Assembly (NCBI GenBank): GCA_014801235.1
Contig: JAAVEM010000017.1
Span: forward strand, 16,963 to 57,002
Direction of reading: 5' to 3'
DNA from: Bacteroides sp.
GTDB lineage: Bacteria; Bacteroidota; Bacteroidia; Bacteroidales; Muribaculaceae
DNA: 40,040 bases
Shown: one piece after another, positions 8,695-18,297 of the stretch
How positions within the stretch are numbered: the first letter of the stretch is position 1
Layout of the letters: every line of letters starts with the position of its first letter
Made by a program: the position numbers and the translations under genes
Notes under the pieces: generated by a model
Told to the model about the DNA's origin: nothing
Seen by the model: the letters and a program-made list of their open reading frames with translations, nothing else
The model's database searches: none

Positions 8695-10377
8695 ATGCAA
8701 TTACTTGACTGGATTGTCATCGGGCTGTTTTTCGTAGCCCTGATAGGCATTATCGTTTGGGTTCTGCGCCAGAAGCAGAACAATGCCGCCGACTACTTCC
8801 TGGGCGGCAAGGACGCCACATGGATTGCCATCGGCGCCTCGATTTTCGCTTCAAACATCGGTTCGGAGCATCTCATTGGTCTTGCCGGCGCCGGCGCTTC
8901 GAGCGGAATGGCGATGGCTCACTGGGAGATTCAGGGTTGGATGATTCTTATACTCGGCTGGGTGTTTGTTCCGTTCTACACGCGCAGTATGGTCTACACG
9001 ATGCCTGAGTTCCTTGAACGGCGCTATAACTCGGCTTCGCGCACGATTCTGTCGCTTATCTCGCTTATCAGCTATGTGCTCACGAAGGTTGCCGTGACGG
9101 TCTATGCCGGCGGTCTCGTGTTCCAGCAAGTGTTTGGCATCGACACCCTGTGGGGAATAGACTTTTTCTGGATCGCCGCGATAGGGCTCGTGCTGCTGAC
9201 GGCTCTCTACACGATTGTGGGCGGTATGAAATCGGTGCTTTACACCTCGGTGTTGCAGACTCCCATATTGCTTCTCGGGTCGCTCATCATTCTCGTTCTG
9301 GGGCTCAAGGCTCTTGGCGGCTGGGATGAGATGATCGCCACCTGCTCGCAAGTGGTGGTGAACGACTATGGCGACACGATGACAAATCTTATACGCGATA
9401 ACCGTGACCTTCAGTATCCCTGGCTGGGCGCCCTCATAGGGTCGGCTGTGATCGGTTTCTGGTACTGGTGTACCGACCAGTTCATCGTTCAGCGCGTTCT
9501 TTCGGGAAAGGATGAGAGGGAGGCTCGCCGAGGCACTATATTCGGCGCTTATCTTAAGCTCCTTCCGGTGTTCCTGTTCCTCATTCCGGGAATGATCGCC
9601 TTCGCGCTTCACACCCGCGGAATCGAGGTGAACGGCGAAGTGTTTAAACTCTCTACTCCCGACGCCGCTTTCCCGGTGCTCGTGGCAAAACTTCTTCCCG
9701 CCGGAGTGAAGGGTCTTATCGTGTGTGGCATTCTTGCGGCGCTGATGAGCTCGCTCGCGTCGCTGTTCAACTCGTCGGCGGCTCTTTTCACAATCGACTT
9801 CTACCAACGCTACAAGCCTGACACCGACCCGAAGAAACTGGTGCGCATCGGTCAGGCTGCGACAGTCGTTATCGTTATTCTCGGAGTGCTCTGGATTCCG
9901 GTGATGCGCTCGATAGGCGACGTGCTCTACAATTATCTCCAGGACGTGCAGTCGGTTCTCGCTCCGGGTATCGCCGCGGCGTTCCTGATGGGTGTGTGCT
10001 GGAAGCGCGCCACAGCCAAGGGGGGCATGTGGGGACTTATCGCCGGTCTTGTTATCGGCATCACCCGTCTCTGCTCGAAAATCTATTACAGCAACGTCGC
10101 CGAGCTTCCCGGCAACCAGAACTGGTTCAAGTGGATGTTCTATGATTCCAACTGGCTCTTCTTCTGCGGCTGGATGCTCGTGTTCTGTATTCTTGTAGTG
10201 GTTGTGGTGAGCCTCTTCACAAAGGCTCCGGAGGAGGAGAAGATCAGGGGGCTTGTGTTTGGCACCTCTACCGCCGAGCAGAAGGCAGCCACCCGCGCGA
10301 GCTGGAATGTATGGGATGTGATCCACACCGTCATCATTCTCGGCATAACCGTGGCGTTCTATTGGTATTTCTGGTAG
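8695..10377 (+). CDS. Sodium:solute symporter family (SSS) transporter, probable sugar import
   Basis: 560 aa; ADYFLGGKDATWIAIGASIFASNIGSEHLIGLAGAGASSG signature and multiple TM helices. Confidence 0.9.
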   Translation: MQLLDWIVIGLFFVALIGIIVWVLRQKQNNAADYFLGGKDATWIAIGASIFASNIGSEHLIGLAGAGASSGMAMAHWEIQGWMILILGWVFVPFYTRSMVYTMPEFLERRYNSASRTILSLISLISYVLTKVAVTVYAGGLVFQQVFGIDTLWGIDFFWIAAIGLVLLTALYTIVGGMKSVLYTSVLQTPILLLGSLIILVLGLKALGGWDEMIATCSQVVVNDYGDTMTNLIRDNRDLQYPWLGALIGSAVIGFWYWCTDQFIVQRVLSGKDEREARRGTIFGAYLKLLPVFLFLIPGMIAFALHTRGIEVNGEVFKLSTPDAAFPVLVAKLLPAGVKGLIVCGILAALMSSLASLFNSSAALFTIDFYQRYKPDTDPKKLVRIGQAATVVIVILGVLWIPVMRSIGDVLYNYLQDVQSVLAPGIAAAFLMGVCWKRATAKGGMWGLIAGLVIGITRLCSKIYYSNVAELPGNQNWFKWMFYDSNWLFFCGWMLVFCILVVVVVSLFTKAPEEEKIRGLVFGTSTAEQKAATRASWNVWDVIHTVIILGITVAFYWYFW

Positions 10378-10381
10378 CGGC

Positions 10382-11083
10382 ATGGATGAAACTTTCGACT
10401 TGGGCGCAGGCTCTTATTACTCGGTCCATGACCGCTATCCGGTCAGTGTCGACTGTATTCTGTTCAGCCTTCACGGAGGGGAGCTCAGCGTGCTTCTGGC
10501 TCCCCGCAAGTTTGAGCCTCACCGCGGTGTGCCGTCGCTGATGGGCGGTTTTGTCAAGCACGATGAAACGCTTGACGAGGCTGCGGCGCGGGTGCTGTGG
10601 GAGCTGACCGGACTTGACGACGTCTACATGGAGCAGGTGGGGGCGTTTGGAGCCCTTGACCGCGACCCGGGCGAAAGGGTGATTTCGGTGGCTTATTTCG
10701 CTTTGATAAAGAGCGACGGGGTGATCGACGCGCGAGTCGGAAAATATGATGCCGAATGGGTGAGCGTTGGGCGGCTGCCCGAACTGAAATTTGACCATCC
10801 GCTCATGATTGAGCGCGCGCTCGACGCGTTGCACCGCAAAGTGGCGCGTGAGCCGGTGGCGTTCAATCTGCTTCCCGAGCTGTTCACGCTTACGCAGGCT
10901 CAGATGCTTTATGAGCGTATTCTGGGCAGGAGCGTTGACAAGCGCAATTTCCGCCGCCAGCTGCTTGACAACAAGTGCATAGAGCTGACCGACAAAATAG
11001 ACAAACTCAACTCGCGGCGCGGGGCGGCGATGTATCGCTTCAACCGGGAGTCATATAAGGAAACATTAAAATTTAAGATATAG
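10382..11083 (+). CDS. araR: Nudix-related (NrtR/AraR-type) transcriptional regulator of arabinose utilisation
   Basis: N-terminal Nudix-like domain ([26 protein letters not shown]) and C-terminal winged-helix ([26 protein letters not shown]); lies in an ara cluster. Confidence 0.75.
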   Translation: MDETFDLGAGSYYSVHDRYPVSVDCILFSLHGGELSVLLAPRKFEPHRGVPSLMGGFVKHDETLDEAAARVLWELTGLDDVYMEQVGAFGALDRDPGERVISVAYFALIKSDGVIDARVGKYDAEWVSVGRLPELKFDHPLMIERALDALHRKVAREPVAFNLLPELFTLTQAQMLYERILGRSVDKRNFRRQLLDNKCIELTDKIDKLNSRRGAAMYRFNRESYKETLKFKI

Positions 11084-11091
11084 AAGTTATC

Positions 11092-11784
11092 ATGCTTGAA
11101 AAACTGAAAGAAGAGGTGTTCCGTGCCAATCTCGACCTGGTAAAACACGGACTTGTCATCTTTACCTGGGGAAATGTGTCGGGAATTGACCGCGAATCGG
11201 GATTGGTGGTCATAAAGCCGAGCGGAGTGGATTATGACGAGATGAAGGCATCAGACATGGTTGTGGTCGACCTTGACGGCAATGTGGTGGAAGGCTCGTT
11301 GCGCCCGTCGTCGGACACGCCGACCCATCTCGTTCTTTACAAGGCTTTTCCCGAGATAGGGGGCGTGGTCCACACTCATTCCACTTATGCCACGGCATGG
11401 TCTCAGGCGGGCGTCGACCTGCCCAACATAGGCACTACCCATGCCGACTATTTCCACAACGCCATCCCATGCACTCCCGACATGACGAAGGAGGAGGTGG
11501 AAGGCGACTATGAGCTTGAAACTGGCAACGTGATAGTGAAGCGTTTCGAAGGGATGAATCCCATGCACACTCCGGGCGTTCTCGTCAAGAACCATGGACC
11601 GTTTGCCTGGGGCAAGAATCCTCATGACGCAGTTCACAACGCCGTGGTGATGGAGCAGGTGGCAAAGATGGCGAGTATCGCCTATACGGTAAATCCGGGG
11701 TTGACCATGAACCCGCTGCTTGTGGAGAAACATTTCAACCGCAAGCATGGTCCTAACGCTTATTACGGACAGGCTAAGAAGTGA
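11092..11784 (+). CDS. araD: L-ribulose-5-phosphate 4-epimerase
   Basis: 230 aa; class II aldolase fold motifs [48 protein letters not shown]. Confidence 0.93.
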   Translation: MLEKLKEEVFRANLDLVKHGLVIFTWGNVSGIDRESGLVVIKPSGVDYDEMKASDMVVVDLDGNVVEGSLRPSSDTPTHLVLYKAFPEIGGVVHTHSTYATAWSQAGVDLPNIGTTHADYFHNAIPCTPDMTKEEVEGDYELETGNVIVKRFEGMNPMHTPGVLVKNHGPFAWGKNPHDAVHNAVVMEQVAKMASIAYTVNPGLTMNPLLVEKHFNRKHGPNAYYGQAKK

Positions 11785-11834
11785 AATTTGGATAAAAGAT
11801 AATCTAAGAATAATACAAAAAAAAGAAAATAATC

Positions 11835-13370
11835 ATGAGCAAAGTTTTTGACAATCTTGAAGTGTGGTGGGTGACAGGCGCCCAGCTTTTGTATGGCGGC
11901 GATGCCGTGAAAGTGGTGGATTCTCATTCAAAGGAGATGGTTGCCGGGCTGAATGACTCGGGCAATCTGCCTATCAAAATAGTGTATAAGGGCACTGCAA
12001 ACTCGTCGAAAGAGGTTGAGGCTGTGATGAAGGCAGCAAGCGGCGACGAGAAATGCGTGGGCGTGATCACATGGATGCACACTTTCTCACCGGCGAAGAT
12101 GTGGATTCACGGACTTCAGCAGCTGCGCAAGCCGCTGTTGCATCTCCACACTCAGTATAATGCCGAGATTCCCTGGGAGACCATGGACATGGATTTCATG
12201 AACCTAAACCAGTCGGCTCACGGCGACCGTGAATTCGGCCACATCTGCGCGCGCTTGAACGTGCGCCGCAAGGTGGTGGTGGGTCATTGGAGCGATCCCG
12301 CCACTCAGTCGAAGATCGCGGTGTGGTCGCGCGTTGCCGCCGCATGGGCTGACGCTCAGGACATGCTCATCGTGCGTTTCGGCGATCAGATGAACAACGT
12401 GGCTGTCACCGACGGCGACAAGGTGGCTGCCGAGATGCAGCTCGGCTATCATGTGGACTATTGCCCCGTGAGCGAGCTGATGGAATATTATAAAAAGGTG
12501 AACGAGGATGATGTGACCGAGTTGATGAAGACCTACTTCTCGCTGTATGCCTATGACGCAGAACTCGCCAAGGAGGGAACCGCAGGCTATAACTCGGTGC
12601 GCAACGCTGCAAGAGCCGAACTCGCCATCCGCAGCTGTCTTGAGGCTAAGGGGGCTAAAGGCTTCACCACCAATTTCGACGACCTCGGCACTGATGATAT
12701 CAACGACCCGCATTTCGTGGGATTTGACCAGATTCCCGGACTTGCGTCGCAGCGTCTTATGGAGGAGGGCTACGGTTTCGGCGCCGAAGGCGACTGGAAG
12801 TCGGCAGCTCTTTACCGCACCGTGTGGTATATGACTCAGGGTCTTAAGGGCGGCTGCTCATTCCTTGAGGACTACACGCTCAACTTCAACGGAGCGCAGA
12901 GCTCTATCCTGCAAGCCCACATGCTCGAGGTGTGCCCGCTTATCGCCGAGGAGAAACCGCGTCTTGAGGTGCATCATCTCGGAATCGGAATACGCAAGGC
13001 TCAGACCGCGCGCCTGGTGTTCACCTCCAAGCCCGGAGCCGGCATAACCGCCACCGTGATAGATATGGGCAACCGCTTCCGCTTGATCGTCAACGACGTG
13101 GAATGCATCAAGTCCAAGCCGCTGCCGAGCCTTCCCGTGGCATCGGCTCTATGGATTCCCATGCCCAATTTTGAAATCGGCGCCGCAGCGTGGATTCTTG
13201 CCGGCGGCACCCACCATTCATGTTTCTCCTATGACATCACTCCCGAGTATTGGGAAGATTATGCCGAGATTGCGGGAATAGAGATGGTGAGAATCGACAA
13301 GGACACCACTATCAGCAATTTCAAGAAGGAGCTGCGTTACAACGAAGTGTATTACATGCTTAAAAAATAA
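11835..13370 (+). CDS. araA: L-arabinose isomerase
   Basis: 511 aa; VWWVTGAQLLYG, GVITWMHTFSPAKMWIHGLQQLRKPLLHLHTQYN, GGTHHSCFSYD. Confidence 0.96.
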   Translation: MSKVFDNLEVWWVTGAQLLYGGDAVKVVDSHSKEMVAGLNDSGNLPIKIVYKGTANSSKEVEAVMKAASGDEKCVGVITWMHTFSPAKMWIHGLQQLRKPLLHLHTQYNAEIPWETMDMDFMNLNQSAHGDREFGHICARLNVRRKVVVGHWSDPATQSKIAVWSRVAAAWADAQDMLIVRFGDQMNNVAVTDGDKVAAEMQLGYHVDYCPVSELMEYYKKVNEDDVTELMKTYFSLYAYDAELAKEGTAGYNSVRNAARAELAIRSCLEAKGAKGFTTNFDDLGTDDINDPHFVGFDQIPGLASQRLMEEGYGFGAEGDWKSAALYRTVWYMTQGLKGGCSFLEDYTLNFNGAQSSILQAHMLEVCPLIAEEKPRLEVHHLGIGIRKAQTARLVFTSKPGAGITATVIDMGNRFRLIVNDVECIKSKPLPSLPVASALWIPMPNFEIGAAAWILAGGTHHSCFSYDITPEYWEDYAEIAGIEMVRIDKDTTISNFKKELRYNEVYYMLKK

Positions 13371-13373
13371 GCG

Positions 13374-14969
13374 ATGGATGCAAAATCGACAATAGAGGCA
13401 GGTAAAGCCATTCTCGGAATCGAGTTTGGCTCTACCCGCATTAAAGCGGTGCTTATCGACGAGGACAACCGTCCCATAGCCCAGGGGTGCCATGAATGGG
13501 AGAATCAGCTTGTGGACGGATTGTGGTCCTACAGCGTCGAGGCTGTGTGGTTCGGACTTCAGGACTGTTACCGCGACTTGCGAGCTAATGTCAAGGAGCT
13601 GTATGGCGTGGAGATAGAGCGCCTTGCCTCGATAGGTGTGAGCGCGATGATGCACGGATATATGGCATTTGATAAGAACGGGAAGATATTGACCCCGTTC
13701 CGCACGTGGCGAAACACCAATACCGGACGTGCCGCCGCCGAGCTGTCGGAGCTGTTCGTGTTCAACATTCCGCTGCGCTGGAGCATCTCTCACCTGTATC
13801 AGGCTATTCTTGACAACGAGGAGCACGTGAAGGAGATCGATTTCCTCACCACGCTCGCGGGATACATTCATTGGCAGATAACCGGAGAAAGAGTGCTCGG
13901 TATCGGCGACGCTTCGGGAATGCTCCCCATCGATCCGTCGACTAAGGATTATTCGATGGAGATGGTTGATAAGTTTGACCGTCTCATCTCGGATAAGGGA
14001 TATAAATGGACGCTCACCGACATCTTGCCCAAGGTGCTTGTGGCTGGCGAGAGCGGAGGATTTCTCACGCCCGCCGGCGCTAAGAGCATCGACATCTCAG
14101 GACATCTTCAGCCGGGTATTCCGGTGTGTCCTCCCGAGGGTGATGCCGGAACCGGCATGACGGCGACCAATGCGGTCAAGAAATGCACGGGCAATGTTTC
14201 GGCGGGCACCTCTTCATTCTCGATGATTGTGCTTGAAAAGGACCTGTCGAAGCCCTATGAAGTGATAGACATCGTGACCACTCCCGACGGCAGCCCCGTG
14301 GCGATGGTTCATTGCAACAATTGCACGTCGGACCTTAATGCCTGGGTGAATATCTTCAGGGAGTACAGCGAACTGATGGGGTATAAGGTGGATATGAACG
14401 AGATTTACGGACGCTTGTATAACAACGCTCTTACGGGCGACGCAGATTGCGGTGGACTGATGTCCTACAATTATTTCTCGGGCGAACCGGTGACCGGATT
14501 GACCGAAGGACGCCCGCTGCTGGTGCGTTCGGTGGATGACAAGTTCAGTCTCGCCAATTTCATGCGCGCCAATCTCTATGCCTCGGTCAGCGTTTTGAAA
14601 ATCGGCAATGACATTCTGTTTAATGATGAAAAAATCAAGGTCGACAGGATAACCGGTCATGGCGGACTGTTCAAGACTCCCGGAGTGGGGCAGCGTGTGC
14701 TTGCCGCCGCGCTTAATTCGCCGATTTCGGTGATGGAGACCGCCGGAGAGGGCGGCGCGTGGGGCATGGCTCTGCTTGCGTCATATCTTGTCAACAACAA
14801 AGAGGGAAGTGATCTCTCTGAGTTCCTTGACAAGAAAGTGTTTGCCGGCGATATCGGTTTTGAGATAATCCCCACGGCTGAGGATGTGGAGGGATTCAAC
14901 CGCTATATAAAGAATTATGTGGATTGTCTTCCCATCGAGCAAGCAGCTGTAGAATATAAAAAACAGTAA
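13374..14969 (+). CDS. FGGY-family carbohydrate kinase, probable L-ribulokinase
   Basis: 531 aa; GIEFGSTRIKAVLIDEDNRPIAQG, SIGVSAMMHGYMAFD, GNVSAGTSS; follows araA. Confidence 0.85.
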   Translation: MDAKSTIEAGKAILGIEFGSTRIKAVLIDEDNRPIAQGCHEWENQLVDGLWSYSVEAVWFGLQDCYRDLRANVKELYGVEIERLASIGVSAMMHGYMAFDKNGKILTPFRTWRNTNTGRAAAELSELFVFNIPLRWSISHLYQAILDNEEHVKEIDFLTTLAGYIHWQITGERVLGIGDASGMLPIDPSTKDYSMEMVDKFDRLISDKGYKWTLTDILPKVLVAGESGGFLTPAGAKSIDISGHLQPGIPVCPPEGDAGTGMTATNAVKKCTGNVSAGTSSFSMIVLEKDLSKPYEVIDIVTTPDGSPVAMVHCNNCTSDLNAWVNIFREYSELMGYKVDMNEIYGRLYNNALTGDADCGGLMSYNYFSGEPVTGLTEGRPLLVRSVDDKFSLANFMRANLYASVSVLKIGNDILFNDEKIKVDRITGHGGLFKTPGVGQRVLAAALNSPISVMETAGEGGAWGMALLASYLVNNKEGSDLSEFLDKKVFAGDIGFEIIPTAEDVEGFNRYIKNYVDCLPIEQAAVEYKKQ

Positions 14970-15038
14970 TTGTAAACATAGCGCGAAGGTGGGCGGCGGT
15001 TTGACCCGATTGCTGCTTGCGGGTTCGAAATTTTTGCG

Positions 15039-15046
15039 TACCTTTG
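15039..15046 (+). promoter_or_regulatory. -7 element TACCTTTG upstream of GH43
   Basis: TACCTTTG with a TTG at about 15017-15019, consistent with TTTG-N19-21-TAnnTTTG. Confidence 0.55.
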
Positions 15047-15074
15047 CGAATATTAAAAACTTAAATAATACCTA

Positions 15075-16712
15075 ATGAACAAGAGACTTTCTTCACTTGT
15101 GCTTGCCGCTGCGTCGCTGATGTCGGTGTGTGTGGCTCTTCCGGCACAAAGCGCTCAGAAAACTTATACCAATCCGGTTTTGAATCTTGATTACAGCGAC
15201 CCCGACGTGGTTGCTGTGGGCGATGATTTCTATATGACCGCCTCGAGCTTCGTAAACGCTCCGGCACTCCCGATTCTTCATTCGAAAGACCTCGTGAACT
15301 GGACCATCGTTAATTATGCTCTTCCGGCAGTGGAACCGCTTGATCATTATGCCACCCCTCAGCACGGTTGCGGTGTGTGGGCTCCTTCGATCCGTTATCA
15401 TAACGGCGAGTTCTACATTTATTGGGGCGATCCCGACTATGGCGTTTTCATGGTTAAGACCAAGGATCCTCTCGGCGAATGGGAAAAACCGGTGCTTGTC
15501 TATCCCGCAAAGGGAATTATCGACACCACTCCGCTTTGGGATGAGGATGGCAAGGCTTATCTGGTGAACGGATGGGCAGCGAGCCGCTCGGGTCTTAACG
15601 CTATTATCACAGTGAGCGAGATGGCTCCCGACGGAAAGTCGCTGCTTGAAGACCCTGTGCTGGTGTATGACGGAACTTATCACGGCGACTTCACTATCGA
15701 AGGTCCGAAATTTTATAAGCGTAACGGATATTATTACATCCTCGCTCCCGCCGGCGGCGTTCCTACCGGCTGGCAGGTGGCTCTCCGTTCAAAATCGCCC
15801 TACGGTCCCTATGAGAACAAAATCGTGATGGCTCAGGGTGACACTGACATCAACGGTCCTCACCAGGGCGGTTGGGTTGAGACTCCCGACGGCGAATCAT
15901 GGTTCCTCAATTTCCAGGATCGTGACTACATGGGTCGAGTGGTTCATCTGAACCCCATGAAGTGGGTGAACGATTGGCCTGTTATCGGCGTAGACAAGGA
16001 TGGCGACGGTTGCGGCGAGCCAGTTCGCACTTACCGTATGCCTGTCGAGGGTCAGCCGAAATACGAGATGCAGGTTGACGACGATTTCAATACCCGTGAC
16101 CTTGGACTTCAGTGGCAGTGGAACTGCAACTATGACATGACTTTCGGTCTTCCTTCCGACCTCGGTTATTATCGCATCTACGGTCATAAACTGACCGGCG
16201 ACGAGGCTAACTTGTGGAAGGTTCCCAATATGTTGACCCAGAAATTCATGGCTGACGACTTTACCGCAACCGCCAAAGTGAAAGTGGTGGCAAATGCCGA
16301 CGGTCAGGAATCGGGACTTATCATCATGGGTCGTGACTATGGCGCGATCACTATTCAGCGCGAAGGCGACAACTTCCTTTTGAAGCAGCTTGAGTGCAAG
16401 GCAGCCGACAAGGGTAAACCTCAGACAACTGAAACTCTCGCCACTCTCAAGCCGACAAAGGCATATCAGTCGGGCGGAAGATTTGTGGAAGAGATGGACA
16501 TATGGTTGCGCGTTCACGTGGCTCCCGGCGGCGAGTGCAAGTTCTCTTACTCGCTTGACGGAAAGAAATTCATTCCTTGCGGCAAGCCGTTCACGGCTCG
16601 TGAAGGAACCTGGATCGGCGCGCGCGTTGGATTCATTTCGGTTCAGCCCGCAGGAAAGGAACGCGGCTGGATGGACCTTGACGACTTTAAGGTGACTATT
16701 AACAAGAAATAA
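15075..16712 (+). CDS. Glycoside hydrolase family 43 (beta-xylosidase/alpha-L-arabinofuranosidase-like), secreted
   Basis: Signal peptide; NPVLNLDYSDPDVVAVGDDFYMTASSF, GVWAPSIRYHNGEFYIYWGD, IEGPKFYKRNGYYYILAPAGG. Confidence 0.9.
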   Translation: MNKRLSSLVLAAASLMSVCVALPAQSAQKTYTNPVLNLDYSDPDVVAVGDDFYMTASSFVNAPALPILHSKDLVNWTIVNYALPAVEPLDHYATPQHGCGVWAPSIRYHNGEFYIYWGDPDYGVFMVKTKDPLGEWEKPVLVYPAKGIIDTTPLWDEDGKAYLVNGWAASRSGLNAIITVSEMAPDGKSLLEDPVLVYDGTYHGDFTIEGPKFYKRNGYYYILAPAGGVPTGWQVALRSKSPYGPYENKIVMAQGDTDINGPHQGGWVETPDGESWFLNFQDRDYMGRVVHLNPMKWVNDWPVIGVDKDGDGCGEPVRTYRMPVEGQPKYEMQVDDDFNTRDLGLQWQWNCNYDMTFGLPSDLGYYRIYGHKLTGDEANLWKVPNMLTQKFMADDFTATAKVKVVANADGQESGLIIMGRDYGAITIQREGDNFLLKQLECKAADKGKPQTTETLATLKPTKAYQSGGRFVEEMDIWLRVHVAPGGECKFSYSLDGKKFIPCGKPFTAREGTWIGARVGFISVQPAGKERGWMDLDDFKVTINKK

Positions 16713-16729
16713 ACAAAAGTTCAGCTATC

Positions 16730-16783
16730 ACAGTGCCACGGGAAACATCGGAGTAGGACGCTTCAGGTTTCTCGTGGCACTGT
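16730..16783. terminator. 17-bp stem hairpin with 20-nt loop between GH43 and the next gene
   Basis: ACAGTGCCACGGGAAAC...GTTTCTCGTGGCACTGT, one G.U position; no immediate U-tract, so the terminator call is tentative. Confidence 0.45.
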
Positions 16784-16822
16784 TGGTTTAAAATTGGTTT
16801 TTGAAAATCTAATATATAATAT

Positions 16823-18100
16823 ATGGACAGAACTGAGCTTGATGAAATAATCTCCCTTATCAAGAGGGAGGTGGTTCCGGCTATAGGTTGCACCGAGCCT
16901 GTGGCAGTGGCGCTTTGTGTGGCTAAGGCTTCGGAGCTTCTTGGCAAGACTCCTGAATTGATAGAGGCGCGATTGAGCAGCAATATTCTGAAGAATGCCA
17001 TGGGGGTGGGAATCCCCGGAACCGGCATGATAGGGCTTCCGATAGCAATAGCCTTGGGGGCTTTGATAGGGAAGTCGGAATATGGGCTTGAGGTGCTTCG
17101 CGACGTGACCGCCGACTCGGTTGAGAAGGGTCGCGCCTATATCGCCGAAGGGAGGATAAAGATTGGTCTTGAAAAGGAGGCTCCGTCCAATCTTCACATC
17201 GACGTGACTGTATCGGCGGGCGATGAGACTGCTCGCGCTGTCATCTCGCGTGAACACACAGGCTTCATTTATCTGAGTCGGGGGAACGAGGTGCTGCTTG
17301 ATAAAGCGGGACTAAGCGAAAATAGCACTGAAAGCGACGATGTGGAGCTTAATCTTGCCAAGGTTTATGAATTTGCCACTACCGCTCCGCTGGAGGATAT
17401 TTCATTTATTCTGGAAGCCAAGCGCCTTAACATGGCAGCCGCCAGGGTGGCGCTTGAAGGTGATTACGGACATTCGCTCGGCTCCACTATAAGGAATTGC
17501 GGAATGAAATATTTCGGCGACACTCCGGTGGAGCACATGATTTCCTATACGTCGGCGGCGTGTGACGCGCGCATGGGCGGCGCTCCTATTGCCGTGATGT
17601 CAAATTCGGGCAGCGGCAATCAGGGCATAACAGCCACGATGCCGGTGGTGAGTTTTGCCGAGGATATAAAAGCGACGGAGGAACAAACCATAAGAGCGTT
17701 GGTGTTGAGCCATCTCACGAGCATTTATATCAAGCAGAGCCTGGGACGGCTTTCGGCATTGTGTGGCTGCGTGGTGGCGTCGACAGGCGCTTCGGCGGCT
17801 TTGGTCTATCTTATGGGCGGGGAATATCCGCAGGTGTGCTCGGCTGTGAAAAACATGATAGCCAATCTTACCGGCATGATATGTGACGGAGCGAAGCCGT
17901 CATGCTCGATGAAGATTTCTTCGGGAGTGTCGACGGCGATGATGTCGGCGATGCTTGCCATGAACGATAAGTGTGTGACATCGGTGGAAGGGATTGTCAG
18001 CGACGACGTGGATGCCACGATACATAACTTGACTTCCATAGGCCGCGAGGCGATGGTGGAAACCGATCATCTTGTGCTTAACATCATGACTTCAAAGTAA
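16823..18100 (+). CDS. L-cysteine desulfidase/UPF0597 family (serine dehydratase alpha-like)
   Basis: 425 aa; VVPAIGCTEPVAVALCVAKA, SNSGSGNQGITATMPV, CDGAKPSCSMKISSGVSTA. Confidence 0.85.
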   Translation: MDRTELDEIISLIKREVVPAIGCTEPVAVALCVAKASELLGKTPELIEARLSSNILKNAMGVGIPGTGMIGLPIAIALGALIGKSEYGLEVLRDVTADSVEKGRAYIAEGRIKIGLEKEAPSNLHIDVTVSAGDETARAVISREHTGFIYLSRGNEVLLDKAGLSENSTESDDVELNLAKVYEFATTAPLEDISFILEAKRLNMAAARVALEGDYGHSLGSTIRNCGMKYFGDTPVEHMISYTSAACDARMGGAPIAVMSNSGSGNQGITATMPVVSFAEDIKATEEQTIRALVLSHLTSIYIKQSLGRLSALCGCVVASTGASAALVYLMGGEYPQVCSAVKNMIANLTGMICDGAKPSCSMKISSGVSTAMMSAMLAMNDKCVTSVEGIVSDDVDATIHNLTSIGREAMVETDHLVLNIMTSK

Positions 18101-18234
18101 AGAGGGCGGGCTCGGGAGAAAACCAATGGTGTCCCCACCCGCTTGTTGACATGGCGCTCCATGTCGCTGCTATTAACCGAGACTCACATTTTGCATTGGC
18201 AAAGAAGATGCAGCGAATTAGCGCATAAGTAGAT

Positions 18235-18283
18235 AAAAAAAAATAATGTGCCGGAGCAATGCTCCGGCACATTATTTTTTTTT
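18235..18283. terminator. Bidirectional intrinsic terminator
   Basis: Poly-A, AATAATGTGCCGGAGC-AAT-GCTCCGGCACATTATT, poly-T, between convergent genes. Confidence 0.9.
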
Positions 18284-18297
18284 GGATGTCTATTGGA

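Noticed and set aside
8851-10383. 510-aa ORF antisense to the SSS transporter
   Set aside because: The plus-strand transporter has a clear family signature; the antisense frame is Arg/His/Glu-rich without recognisable domains. Same reasoning for 7557..8783 over galM.
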